Positions 18,185-27,317 of a stretch of DNA of 34,692 nucleotides are shown one piece after another (positions within the stretch are counted from its first letter, which is position 1; each line of letters starts with the position of its first letter). The DNA comes from an uncultured Bacteroidota bacterium. GTDB taxonomy: Bacteria; Bacteroidota; Bacteroidia; Chitinophagales; Chitinophagaceae. The translations under genes were made by a program, and so were the position numbers. The DNA lies in assembly GCA_903821975.1 (NCBI GenBank), contig CAIJNJ010000042.1, forward strand, positions 1 to 34,692, read 5' to 3'. Under the pieces are notes generated by a model that saw only the letters and a list, made by a program, of their open reading frames with translations, was not told the origin of the DNA and searched no databases.

Positions 18185-21100
18185 ATGAAAAAATTCATAT
18201 CAACGGTTATTTTGTTGATCAGTTTATTGATTTCACAGCATTTATTTGCTTTTGCCCAAACTTACCAGGTAAACACCAGGGATATCCATAACGGGTATAT
18301 CACGGAGAAGGTTTGGCTTAATAATTATGCGCTGCCTAAAGTAACCATATCCGCTATTACCTATGATGCCAATGTAGCATTGCCAAAGAAGGCTAAATTG
18401 TCTGACCCCTCTGCAATGCAGGTGGTACTGGGCATGGAGCGCAACCGGCCATTTGCTATAGTGCATGTACCTGTTTATGTTGCCGCTGCTGAGGGTAAAG
18501 TAAACCGGGTAAGCGGCTTTGCATTATCAGTAGAGGAACAGCCGGACACAAGGAATAGCGGCAGTGCTGCAAGAACCACAGATGTTGCCAATTCGGTACT
18601 GGCCCAGGGCACATGGTATAAAATAGGTATCACCAAAACAGGCTTTTACAAGATCGATTACAGTTTCATTTCAGGACTGGGTGTGACGCCTTCAAGTATC
18701 AATCCTGCCAACATACGCATAATGGGTAATGGTGGTAATATGCTGCCGGAGAATAATGCCGTAGCACGGCCATCAGACCTTGTGGAAAATGCCATACTGG
18801 TAAATGACGGTGGCGACAATGTCTTTAACACCGGCGATTATGTTGTTTTCTATGGTGTAGGCCCCCAGTCGTGGGATAAGGACAGTACCAACCAGCGTTT
18901 CAACCACCGTAATAATCTTTATACCGATACTGCTTATTATTTTATTTCGTTCGACCAGGGAGCCGGGCTGCGCATATCGCAGCAGGGTTCTGAAGCCAGC
19001 GGAAATAAAACGGTAACTGATTTCAACTACTACGATGCACACGAACAGGACCTTGTAAACCCTGCAGGCATAGGTAAACTGTGGTATGGCGAAGAATTTG
19101 CACAACAACTCTCAAACACTTCGCAGACGTTCAGCTTTGATATGGGCGTTAATGTATCCAGTATATACTGCAAGGTGCAGTTTGCAGGTACTTGTGACGT
19201 AGGCGGAAGCATGATCGTTATATCTGTGAACGGCAATGGCATGGGCACAGGCGGGCTTACCGCTACTTCCGGTGACGATGTTATGGCCTTCACTTCAGTG
19301 TCGGGCAGTGTTGCATGCAACTCGCAGGTGGCTAATGTCAACATCAACTACCTTCCCGGTGATGCTACAGGCATAGGGTACCTATATTATATTGAACTGA
19401 ATGCCCGCAAGTCGCTGACCATGACCGGAGACCAGATGAACTTCCGCGACTGGCAGAGTGTAGGTGCAGGGAATGTGGCCAATTACCAGCTACAGGGCGC
19501 CAACGGCAGCACACAGGTTTGGGACGTTACCTATCCGCAGGTCCCTTTGATCATGAACGGCTCACTCAGCGGCAGCACTTATACTTTCACGCAGGATGCT
19601 GCAATGCTGCACCAGTTTGCCGCAATGAACAGCACCAATTTATTCACGCCAAAATATTCCGGAACAGTACCTAATCAAAACCTGCATGCGCTGGGACAGG
19701 CAGATCTTATAATAGTAACCCATCCCGATTTTTTATCGCAGGCACAGCAACTGGCAGATTACCACAAGAGCCATGATAACATGCGTGTGGCGGTGGCTAC
19801 TACCGACCAGGTGTATAACGAGTTCTCATCTGGCGGGCAGGATATATCTGCGATCAGGGACTTTGCCCGGATGTTCTTTAAGCGTGCGGGTACAGACAGC
19901 ACACAAATGCCACGTTACCTGCTACTGTTCGGCGGTGCCTCTTATGATTACAAGAACAGGATAGCTGACAACAGCAACTTTGTACCCGTGTATGAATCAG
20001 CACAGGCGCTTAATGACATTGACGCATTCTCAACAGATGATTTCTTCGGTTTCCTTGATGACAATGAAGATATCGGTAATCCATCGATAGCAAATACGCT
20101 TGATGTAGGTGTGGGCCGCCTGCCTGCAAGAAGCCAGGATGAAGCAAATGCGCTTGTGACTAAAATAACCAGCTATGCACAGCCTGCAACACTGGGGCCA
20201 TGGCGCATCTCCGCATTATTTGCCGCAGATAACAACGACAATGCCGGCCCGCACATGGAAAATGCGGAAGATATGGCAGCAACGGTGATGAGCGCCGCTC
20301 ATAATCTTTACAATGAAGATAAGACCTACATAGATGCTACACCTGTGATCAATACACCTGCAGGTGCACGCTGCCCTGATATCAATGCCGAGATAGACAA
20401 CGATGTATTCAAGGGCGTGTTCATGATAAACTACAACGGCCATGGCAATACACAGGTATGGGCCGATGAACGCATACTGACGCAGGATGACTTTAATAAC
20501 TGGAGCAATGCAAACATGCTTCCGTTCATGGTTACGGCCACCTGCGATTTCGGACAGTTTGATCATCCGCAATATGTATCTGCCGCTGAGCAAATGGTTT
20601 TGCGCGCAGGCGGTGGGGTGATCTCTGTACTTACCACCACAGCCGCAGTTTATGCAGACTATAATGTGTATATCAATTCACAATACCTGGCCGCACAGTT
20701 TGCGCGTGATGCCAACCATAGGTGGAATACGTTTGGCGATGCGAGCCGCATAGGCAAGAACGTCACTTACAGTTCTGTTGACTCCACTAATGCAGATGAG
20801 CTGTCTAACTTCCGCAAGTTCTCCCTGCTTGGTGATCCTGCGCTTACGCCCGATTTCCCGCAATACAGTGTGGTACTCGACAGCGTGATCGACGGGGCTA
20901 CGCTGGAACATGCAGATACGGTAAAAGCGCTTGGTGCCTATGTGATGCATGGCAGCGTACGTGACTACAACGGCAATGTGCTCGACAATTTTAACGGGCT
21001 GCTTTCCGTTTCCTTTTTTGATAAGCCTACCGTTGTTACAACTATCAGCGGCACCAATGAAAAGTTCAACCTGCAAAACAGTGTTGTATATAAAGGAAGG

Positions 21101-21931
21101 GTATCAGTTACCAACGGCCTCTTCACTTTTACATTCATCACACCCAAGGACATCAATTATGTATACGGTACCGGCAAGGTGAGCACCTATGCTGAGAACG
21201 GTGTTACCGATGCTGCAGGATGCGATACCTCAATAAAGGTGGGTGGCTTTTCTGCCAACCCTGTACTGAGCACAGCACCACCGGTAGTAAAGGCCTATAT
21301 AGGCGACAGCCTGTTCCTTAACGGCGGCATTACCGGCAGTAACACTTCTTTGTTCGTATCCCTGTTCGACTCCACAGGTATCAACGTTTCCGGCAATAAT
21401 GTGGGGCATGACCTTACCGCGGTACTTGATGGCAATGTAGAGGTGCCTTACATACTGAACGACTATTACGAAACAGCGCCCAATACCTACCAGCGCGGAT
21501 ACGTGACCTACCCGCTGAATGGCATTGCCGATGGTAAACATACCATAACCGTAAAAGCATGGGATGTAAATGATAACGTAGGCGAGGGCTCCGTCGACTT
21601 TACCGTAATAGATGGTAAAGTGGTGGACATCCAGAACCTGATGAACTACCCTAATCCTTTCAACAATACCACGCACTTTGTTTTTGAACACAACCACCCC
21701 GATGAACAGCTTGATGTGAAGATATACATCTATAATACAAGCGGCGCCCTGGTAGATGTGATAAAGCAATCATTTACGCCCACCGGCAGCAGGAGCAGCG
21801 AACTGACCTGGGATGGTACCGACAATCAGGGGGCAAGATTGCCATCAGGTGTGTATGTGTACCGTATAAATATATCTACAGAAACAGGTTTTCAGTCGAC
21901 TGCATACCAAAAACTGGTAATTGTGCGTTAG
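18185..21931 (+). CDS. porU: Type IX secretion system sortase PorU (C25 gingipain-like)
   Basis: 1248 aa; LAQGTWYKIGITKTGFYKIDYSFIS, QADLIIVTHPDFLSQAQQLADYH, ISAIRDFARMFF, YLLLFGGASYDYKNR, MINYNGHGNTQVWADERIL, TATCDFGQFD; C-terminal GVYVYRINISTETGFQSTAYQKLVIVR resembles the T9SS CTD/FlgD-like fold. Confidence 0.95.
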   Translation: MKKFISTVILLISLLISQHLFAFAQTYQVNTRDIHNGYITEKVWLNNYALPKVTISAITYDANVALPKKAKLSDPSAMQVVLGMERNRPFAIVHVPVYVAAAEGKVNRVSGFALSVEEQPDTRNSGSAARTTDVANSVLAQGTWYKIGITKTGFYKIDYSFISGLGVTPSSINPANIRIMGNGGNMLPENNAVARPSDLVENAILVNDGGDNVFNTGDYVVFYGVGPQSWDKDSTNQRFNHRNNLYTDTAYYFISFDQGAGLRISQQGSEASGNKTVTDFNYYDAHEQDLVNPAGIGKLWYGEEFAQQLSNTSQTFSFDMGVNVSSIYCKVQFAGTCDVGGSMIVISVNGNGMGTGGLTATSGDDVMAFTSVSGSVACNSQVANVNINYLPGDATGIGYLYYIELNARKSLTMTGDQMNFRDWQSVGAGNVANYQLQGANGSTQVWDVTYPQVPLIMNGSLSGSTYTFTQDAAMLHQFAAMNSTNLFTPKYSGTVPNQNLHALGQADLIIVTHPDFLSQAQQLADYHKSHDNMRVAVATTDQVYNEFSSGGQDISAIRDFARMFFKRAGTDSTQMPRYLLLFGGASYDYKNRIADNSNFVPVYESAQALNDIDAFSTDDFFGFLDDNEDIGNPSIANTLDVGVGRLPARSQDEANALVTKITSYAQPATLGPWRISALFAADNNDNAGPHMENAEDMAATVMSAAHNLYNEDKTYIDATPVINTPAGARCPDINAEIDNDVFKGVFMINYNGHGNTQVWADERILTQDDFNNWSNANMLPFMVTATCDFGQFDHPQYVSAAEQMVLRAGGGVISVLTTTAAVYADYNVYINSQYLAAQFARDANHRWNTFGDASRIGKNVTYSSVDSTNADELSNFRKFSLLGDPALTPDFPQYSVVLDSVIDGATLEHADTVKALGAYVMHGSVRDYNGNVLDNFNGLLSVSFFDKPTVVTTISGTNEKFNLQNSVVYKGRVSVTNGLFTFTFITPKDINYVYGTGKVSTYAENGVTDAAGCDTSIKVGGFSANPVLSTAPPVVKAYIGDSLFLNGGITGSNTSLFVSLFDSTGINVSGNNVGHDLTAVLDGNVEVPYILNDYYETAPNTYQRGYVTYPLNGIADGKHTITVKAWDVNDNVGEGSVDFTVIDGKVVDIQNLMNYPNPFNNTTHFVFEHNHPDEQLDVKIYIYNTSGALVDVIKQSFTPTGSRSSELTWDGTDNQGARLPSGVYVYRINISTETGFQSTAYQKLVIVR

Positions 21932-22015
21932 TAGGTACAAACCGCAATTAATTATTGAAAAATGAGTAAAATGGAATATTTTTGCAAAAATTATAAAATT
22001 TATAATAATAACAGG

Positions 22016-23191
22016 ATGGTAAAACAATTTGCTTTAATTGGGTTAACGCTATTTGCGGGTGCAGTAACAACAGATGCCTTGGCACAGAAGGCTAATTTGA
22101 ACGGCACCAGCAGCAGCTTTGTTACCACTGCGGTACCGTTTTTAAGAATATCACCAGATGCCCGTGCGGGTGCAATGGGGGATGCTGCGATAGCAGTGAG
22201 CCCGGACCCAAATGCGCAGTACTGGGATGTGGCCAAAATACCATTCACAGATAAGAATTATGGCTTATCCATGACCTATACCCCATGGCTTAAGGACCTT
22301 GTGCCTGATATCTTCCTCGCTTACCTGGCCGGCTATGCCAAGTTTGGTGAGAACAATGACAAGGCCATCAGTGCATCTATGCGTTATTTCTCGCTCGGTA
22401 ATATTAATTACACAGACGGACTGGGTAACCCTATAGGTACCGGGATGCCAAGGGAATATTCATTTGACGCCGGTTACTCACAAAAACTTTCCGAATTTTT
22501 ATCTACAGGTCTTACTTTACGTTATATACATTCGGCTATCGCCTCCGGTGTGAGCTATGTGCCGGGTGGTGGTGATTACAGGCCGGGTAACGCATTCAGT
22601 GCAGACCTCGGTTTTTATTACACCAAGAAGCACGAAGTAACCGATGACAAGAGCCGCACATTCAGCTTTGGCGCAGTAGCCAGCAACATAGGCTCTAAAA
22701 TATCTTACAACTCCAGCCGCAAAGATTTCATACCCATGAACCTGGGCGTGGGCATTGCGTATACATCACAATGGGATGCTTATAACAAGATCACCTTTGC
22801 ACTGGACCTGAACAAACTGCTGGTGCCTGTGCTTAATTATGCCGGCAGCGATACTTCGGTAACTGTGGTGAACGGTATCTTCACTTCGTTCAAGACAGGT
22901 AACCAGGTACAGGAAATAGATGCATCATTTGGCGCTGAATACTGGTACCAGAATACGATCGCATTCCGCGCGGGTTACTTTTATGAGAACCCTAATAACG
23001 GCGACCGCCAGTATATTACCTGCGGCCTGGGTGTGCGTTACAACATCTTCCTGCTGAATGCTTCTTACCTTGTTCCGCAGGGATCAGGTACTACGCGTAA
23101 CCCATTATCCAATACTTTGCGTTTCTCCCTGATATTCGAATTCAACAAGCTGGAAAAAGCGCCTGCTTCTGCTGATGATAGCAAGGAATAA
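22016..23191 (+). CDS. porV: Type IX secretion system outer membrane channel protein PorV
   Basis: VPFLRISPDARAGAMGDAAIAVSPDPNAQYWDVAKIPF...GLSMTYTPWLKDLVPDIFLAYLAGYAKF; follows porU. ORF track start 21962; signal peptide start MVKQFALIGLTLFAGAVTTDALAQ at 22016 is more likely. Confidence 0.95.
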   Translation: MVKQFALIGLTLFAGAVTTDALAQKANLNGTSSSFVTTAVPFLRISPDARAGAMGDAAIAVSPDPNAQYWDVAKIPFTDKNYGLSMTYTPWLKDLVPDIFLAYLAGYAKFGENNDKAISASMRYFSLGNINYTDGLGNPIGTGMPREYSFDAGYSQKLSEFLSTGLTLRYIHSAIASGVSYVPGGGDYRPGNAFSADLGFYYTKKHEVTDDKSRTFSFGAVASNIGSKISYNSSRKDFIPMNLGVGIAYTSQWDAYNKITFALDLNKLLVPVLNYAGSDTSVTVVNGIFTSFKTGNQVQEIDASFGAEYWYQNTIAFRAGYFYENPNNGDRQYITCGLGVRYNIFLLNASYLVPQGSGTTRNPLSNTLRFSLIFEFNKLEKAPASADDSKE

Positions 23192-23276
23192 CCCCCCGGC
23201 CCCCTACAGGGGGAGTGCTTTGAGATCAAGATATTGAGCTTTTAATCATTGATAAAACAGTTTACAAATCATAGAT

Positions 23277-23306
23277 AGCCCCGCATTATTAGCGGGGTTA
23301 TTTTTT
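23277..23306 (+). terminator. Rho-independent terminator after porV
   Basis: CCCCGC-attatta-GCGGGG followed by TTATTTTTTT. Confidence 0.85.
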
Positions 23307-23347
23307 TGCGGATTTTTTCAACAGAAGACTTCTCGCAAAGGCGCAGA

Positions 23348-23367
23348 CCTGCCTGCCGGTAGGCAGG
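23348..23367. repeat. CCTGCC-family palindrome
   Basis: CCTGCCTGCCGGTAGGCAGG, palindromic with one G-T pair; it interrupts a ctcgcaaaggcgcaga/ggcgcaaa sequence. Confidence 0.85.
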
Positions 23368-23516
23368 GGCGCAAATAGCAATGTGTAATGGTATCGTGTT
23401 TTAAAGACCGCCAAGGTAAGTTGTAACAAACCAGTAATTACCAAATACTTCCTGCTCACTTTTTTGATGTCCCATTTTTATCCTCCTTCGCTATCGGGTA
23501 TCGAAAATAGCTTCGG

Positions 23517-23549
23517 TGCCCCATTTTCTGAAAAAATAATAATGGGGCA
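23517..23549. repeat. 9-bp inverted repeat within a cluster of CCCCAT motifs
   Basis: TGCCCCATT (23517-23525) / AATGGGGCA (23541-23549); further cccatt copies nearby at ~23470, ~23596 and ~23608. Confidence 0.6.
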
Positions 23550-23998
23550 TGGTTGCTTGTAACTAATTGATAATCATCATTTATGGATTTTGGCGACGCC
23601 CCATTTACACCCCATTGTGACCCTATTGTCTGAACCGGGATTCTTCGTGATTTAAGGATTTTCATGATTGATAACCCCGTTTTTTGTTTGCTGCCGATGA
23701 CAATTTGTGGTTACGTCCTTGTGGCAATAAATGTTTCTCGCAAAGGACGCGAAGATAAACCGCAAAGGTCGCAAAAAAGAGCTACGGCGGTCACGACCTC
23801 CTTCGCCCGATAGCCTTCGCTACGTGCCTTCGCTCAGGCTACGGCAGTTGATAAAAGCGATGGCTATTGAAAGAAAACGGCTATAGCGGTAACAAAGTTC
23901 GGGTGGGGATCTGAAAGAAAAAAACCGAGGTTTTATGATAGTGCGTTTTTTGTGCTATCACAGAACGCTGTGTGTCTGTGACAGAAATTTCTTTGCAG

Positions 23999-24016
23999 TC
24001 CCGATAGCTATCGGGA
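23999..24016. repeat. 18-bp perfect palindrome
   Basis: TCCCGATAGCTATCGGGA. Confidence 0.9.
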
Positions 24017-24030
24017 TTGCGGGTTTGAGT

Positions 24031-24110
24031 GGTTTTTGCAGGTTCGCCAATCTGATACCGATAGCTATCGGTAGGCATCCTCAAGGACGTAGTCGGAGAC
24101 TACGCCCAAC
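24031..24110. repeat. Dispersed palindrome-bearing repeat, copy A
   Basis: gtttttgcaggttcgccaatctgaTACCGATAGCTATCGGTAggcatcctcaaggaCGTAGTCggaGACTACGccca; near-identical to copy B at 24782-24856. Confidence 0.9.
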
Positions 24111-24132
24111 GAAACGTAAATCTTGGTATCAA

Positions 24133-24705
24133 TTATTCAGGCTTTGAATTCTTTAACTGTATCCGTAATCTTCTGATCTCTTTATGTTGGTTGCAATCAT
24201 ATTGATTTGCGTTTACAAAAACCCGGTCATTTATTATTGTCAAACTGTCTATCGCAAAACTATCCGGAATAAAATCTTCATTAGTAAATTGGTATCCGTT
24301 AGCATTGTAGGTAATTATGGCTTTATGTGGCTGAAAACAGTTACCACTTGAGTAGGGTGGTGTGATCCAGAATGTGACGATGGCATCCTGGCCATACTTG
24401 CCGCTTAAATGTGTAAAATAAAGGGTGTCAAAATCCACACACAAAATATTACCGTCTTTGATTTCTGAATTCGTCATGTCCGGTAATTTATCGCTGCTGC
24501 AATAGCCCTTTTTACGATAATAGGCATACACCAATTTCTTTGCAAGATTGAAAGTAAGCGAAGGTGCATGATGTGTTGATTTCCCAATACCACCTATAGA
24601 AATTACAGTGTCCACAACGGGCATCTTTGTTGAGATAATATTTTCCTGTGCGTGTATTGAACTACTTAATAATAGCAGGAACACAGTCAATAAGATATAC
24701 TTCAT
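24133..24705 (-). CDS. Hypothetical secreted protein
   Basis: Signal peptide MKYILLTVFLLLLSSSIHAQ; 190 aa; no family recognised. Confidence 0.7.
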   Translation of the reverse strand: MKYILLTVFLLLLSSSIHAQENIISTKMPVVDTVISIGGIGKSTHHAPSLTFNLAKKLVYAYYRKKGYCSSDKLPDMTNSEIKDGNILCVDFDTLYFTHLSGKYGQDAIVTFWITPPYSSGNCFQPHKAIITYNANGYQFTNEDFIPDSFAIDSLTIINDRVFVNANQYDCNQHKEIRRLRIQLKNSKPE

Positions 24706-24781
24706 TTAATGAGGGTTGCTGCAAATATATTAATGTTCCCAATTGTAGTGACGCGCTTTTGAGGCTACGCCCAAAGGTAGT

Positions 24782-24856
24782 AGTTTTTGCAGGTTTACCA
24801 ATCTGATACGATAGCTATCGGTAGGCATTTTTCGGCTAGTCGGAGACTACGCGCAG
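24782..24856. repeat. Dispersed palindrome-bearing repeat, copy B
   Basis: agtttttgcaggtttaccaatctgataCGATAGCTATCGgtaggcatttttcggcTAGTCggaGACTAcgcgca. Confidence 0.9.
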
Positions 24857-24861
24857 AAGGC

Positions 24862-25332
24862 TTAACGGGAATTGATACGCTTGCCTTTAAATATCTGATG
24901 CTCTTTCGTATCATTTATCACTGCGTCAACATTTTGCTCGGAGAATAAACTATCATTCTTTTCAAACCGGAAATTTAACAACCAGACACTTCTTTTATTT
25001 GCCCCCCCTTGTTTATAAAAACTATGAGTATTTATTTTAAAAACGCTGAAAGTATGACTACAAATAAATTCACCATTAAGATAACTGTAGAATAAAGAAC
25101 GATTACAAAATTTAATCGAATCCTTATCTGTTCTTATTACTAGTATTGTATCAATAAAACTTGTGTCAACATTTGCAGGTAAAGCATTGTATTGCGTATA
25201 ACCTATATAACGTACTGTATCATTTATGTTTTTACCATAGTAATTTGCTTGATTTATTGAACTAGCGTCGGGGCTTGAGCACATAGAAAATAGTAGAGCA
25301 AACATCAACAAAAAGAAAGCTGTTTTTTTCAT
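24862..25332 (-). CDS. Hypothetical lipoprotein
   Basis: Lipobox MFALLFSMCSS; 156 aa; no family recognised; looks AT-rich. Confidence 0.7.
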   Translation of the reverse strand: MKKTAFFLLMFALLFSMCSSPDASSINQANYYGKNINDTVRYIGYTQYNALPANVDTSFIDTILVIRTDKDSIKFCNRSLFYSYLNGEFICSHTFSVFKINTHSFYKQGGANKRSVWLLNFRFEKNDSLFSEQNVDAVINDTKEHQIFKGKRINSR

Positions 25333-25367
25333 GATTTAGGGTTTAGCAGCTAACTGATCTTGAGGGT

Positions 25368-26567
25368 TTAATCTTCCGTATCAAAGCCATTAACAACGGG
25401 TACGCCTTTTACGATGCTGTATATGGCGGGCGCCTGGTGGTAAATGCTGTTGGTGAATTTATTACCGAGGACAATGATGGTCATGTTGTCTTTAATGAAG
25501 CGGTAGAAGGAAGTGTTGTTGCCATGCCACCAGCCATTGTGGTAAATGACCTTGTTGCCATTGGCATAGCAGAGCATGCGCCAGCCAAGTCCGTAGTTTT
25601 TTATACCGGGTTTCTCGAATGAGCAGGGGCCGTAAGCCAGTTCTATGGTCTCATTGCTGAGCAGTTTGTTCTGGTAAAAAGACTGGTCCCAGCGATACAT
25701 ATCTTCCGGGGTGCTGTAAATGCCTTTGTCGCCATAGATACCATCTGCAAACATATCGGGCTCGCGGCGCCAGTTAAACTTATAGCTGATAGCAGCCTCG
25801 GCAGGCAGCCCGGCGGCGGGGTTGTAAACGAACGTATGCGCCATGCCCAGCGGCTGGAAAATATATTTAGACATGAAGTAGCTGTAATTCATATCGGTAA
25901 CGCGCTCTATGACCATAGCAAGGATGGCGAAATTGGTATTGCAGTATTTGAAGCGGCTATTGGGCCGCGACTCCACTGCAGGCTTGTGCTGCACCATCAG
26001 GGCCAGCATGGCGGCATTGGTGATGGGTGTGGCGTTGTTCTTGTTATAGAGGGGCACCCAGCGCGTATAATCGGGCAGGCCGGAACGATGGTCGAGCAGC
26101 ATCTTTACAGTGATGTTGGGGTAGGGGAACTCATGTATATAGTGCTGCACAGTTTCGTCCAGGTCCAGGTATTTATGGTCGTAGAGGTATAAGATAGCAG
26201 CGCCGGTAAATGTCTTGGACACAGATGCGAGCTGGCATGATGAATTGACACCAAGCGGTATTTTCTGCTCTTTGTTGCTGTAACCAAAATAACGCTCGTA
26301 GATCACCTTGCCCTTGTTGGCTATAAGCACGCTGCCGTTGAAGCCTGCGCGCACCTGCTTGCGGTAGTATTCATCCAGCTGCGCGATGATGTTGCGGCTT
26401 TCGGGGCTGGTGGTATCGTAAGTAAAAGGGGCAACGGGCGCTTTAATGGGGGCTTCGTGAAATTTGCTGCTATTCGTGCGGGCCGAGGCGGGCTGGGTTT
26501 CTGAATGACAGGCGATCAATAAAATGGATAAAACGGTAACCAGTATATTAGAAGGTTTCAAACGCAT
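25368..26567 (-). CDS. Serine hydrolase, class C beta-lactamase/PBP-like lipoprotein
   Basis: LIACHS lipobox; SxxK LASVSKTFTGAAILYLYD; YxN FKYCNTNFAILAMVIE; YHNGWWHGNNTSF. Confidence 0.9.
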   Translation of the reverse strand: MRLKPSNILVTVLSILLIACHSETQPASARTNSSKFHEAPIKAPVAPFTYDTTSPESRNIIAQLDEYYRKQVRAGFNGSVLIANKGKVIYERYFGYSNKEQKIPLGVNSSCQLASVSKTFTGAAILYLYDHKYLDLDETVQHYIHEFPYPNITVKMLLDHRSGLPDYTRWVPLYNKNNATPITNAAMLALMVQHKPAVESRPNSRFKYCNTNFAILAMVIERVTDMNYSYFMSKYIFQPLGMAHTFVYNPAAGLPAEAAISYKFNWRREPDMFADGIYGDKGIYSTPEDMYRWDQSFYQNKLLSNETIELAYGPCSFEKPGIKNYGLGWRMLCYANGNKVIYHNGWWHGNNTSFYRFIKDNMTIIVLGNKFTNSIYHQAPAIYSIVKGVPVVNGFDTED

Positions 26568-26613
26568 ATTTTCTCTTTACAGTACGGCAATTTAATGTTT
26601 CTGCAATAGTAGT

Positions 26614-27201
26614 TTAATTAGTTAATTCAATTTTAACAAATCCGATCATATCATCAATTAATTCATAATAGCATTGGTTGAGCTGGTAATAGTTGGTAAC
26701 AAATGTTTCGTATGCTTTTTCTATGGGCGGCATATGCTTCGCCCTGCGTGCCAGGCCGTTCAGCGCCCGCTCCATACCCTTTAATGTGCGGTAATTATAC
26801 AGCCAGTTATGTTCTCTCATATACGGGAAGTAGGCCGCGAAATCGGGCGGAAAATATTTTGCGTTCTGCTCTAATTGTTGATAACACGTAAGGGTAAACT
26901 GCAGCAGGGCTTCCTGCGTGGAAAAATACTTAGGGTCGCTGGCGAGGTAGTGGTCGAAAAGGGTATCCATTATAGCGCCTGCATATAGCCGGTAATCTGT
27001 ACGGAACAGCAGCTTGGCGCGCTGTGTAGCAGGGTGGGTATCGGCATAGGCATCTATTTTGCGGTGCAGCATCACCCCTTTTTTTATTTCATCCGGGTAC
27101 TGCTCCAAAGCTACTTTGCCCTTAACATGATCTCCTATCATATTGCCGGTAAGTATATCTCCATTGCCAAACGAAAGGAACGCATGCCCCAGGTAATTCA
27201 T
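26614..27201 (-). CDS. ACP phosphodiesterase (DUF479/AcpH family)
   Basis: MNYLGHAFLSFGNGDILTGNMIGDHVKGK...GVMLHRKIDAYADTHPATQRAKLLFRTDYRLYAGAIMDTLFDHYLA. Confidence 0.9.
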   Translation of the reverse strand: MNYLGHAFLSFGNGDILTGNMIGDHVKGKVALEQYPDEIKKGVMLHRKIDAYADTHPATQRAKLLFRTDYRLYAGAIMDTLFDHYLASDPKYFSTQEALLQFTLTCYQQLEQNAKYFPPDFAAYFPYMREHNWLYNYRTLKGMERALNGLARRAKHMPPIEKAYETFVTNYYQLNQCYYELIDDMIGFVKIELTN

Positions 27202-27317
27202 AGCTGCAATTTACGGGTAAATGTGAGAATATGAATGTTGGTAAATGGTATAGCAGGTAATAGTGCTCCTATGTAAAATAAATCGTAACTTTAAGGGTCA
27301 TTAATTTTGAGAAAAAA

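Noticed and set aside
21230-21769. 179-aa antisense ORF within porU (and many other antisense ORFs, e.g. 31033-31518, 7746-8225, 5472-5894)
   Set aside because: Opposite strand to strongly supported genes; composition (rich in His, Tyr, Cys, Ile) is typical of spurious antisense frames.
23456-23665. 69-aa minus ORF through the CCCCAT cluster
   Set aside because: Low-complexity, repeat-derived, no signal peptide or recognisable domain; could be a gene remnant but not supportable as a CDS.
23881-24084. 67-aa minus ORF (MRMPTDSYRYQIGEPAKTTQTRNPDSYRDCKE...)
   Set aside because: Its sequence is mostly translation of the CCGATAGCTATCGG palindromes (repeated DSYR); no sign of a real protein.
23192-24130. 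Possible CRISPR array in the repeat-rich region
   Set aside because: Repeats differ in sequence and spacing; no regular direct repeat with unique spacers and no cas genes.
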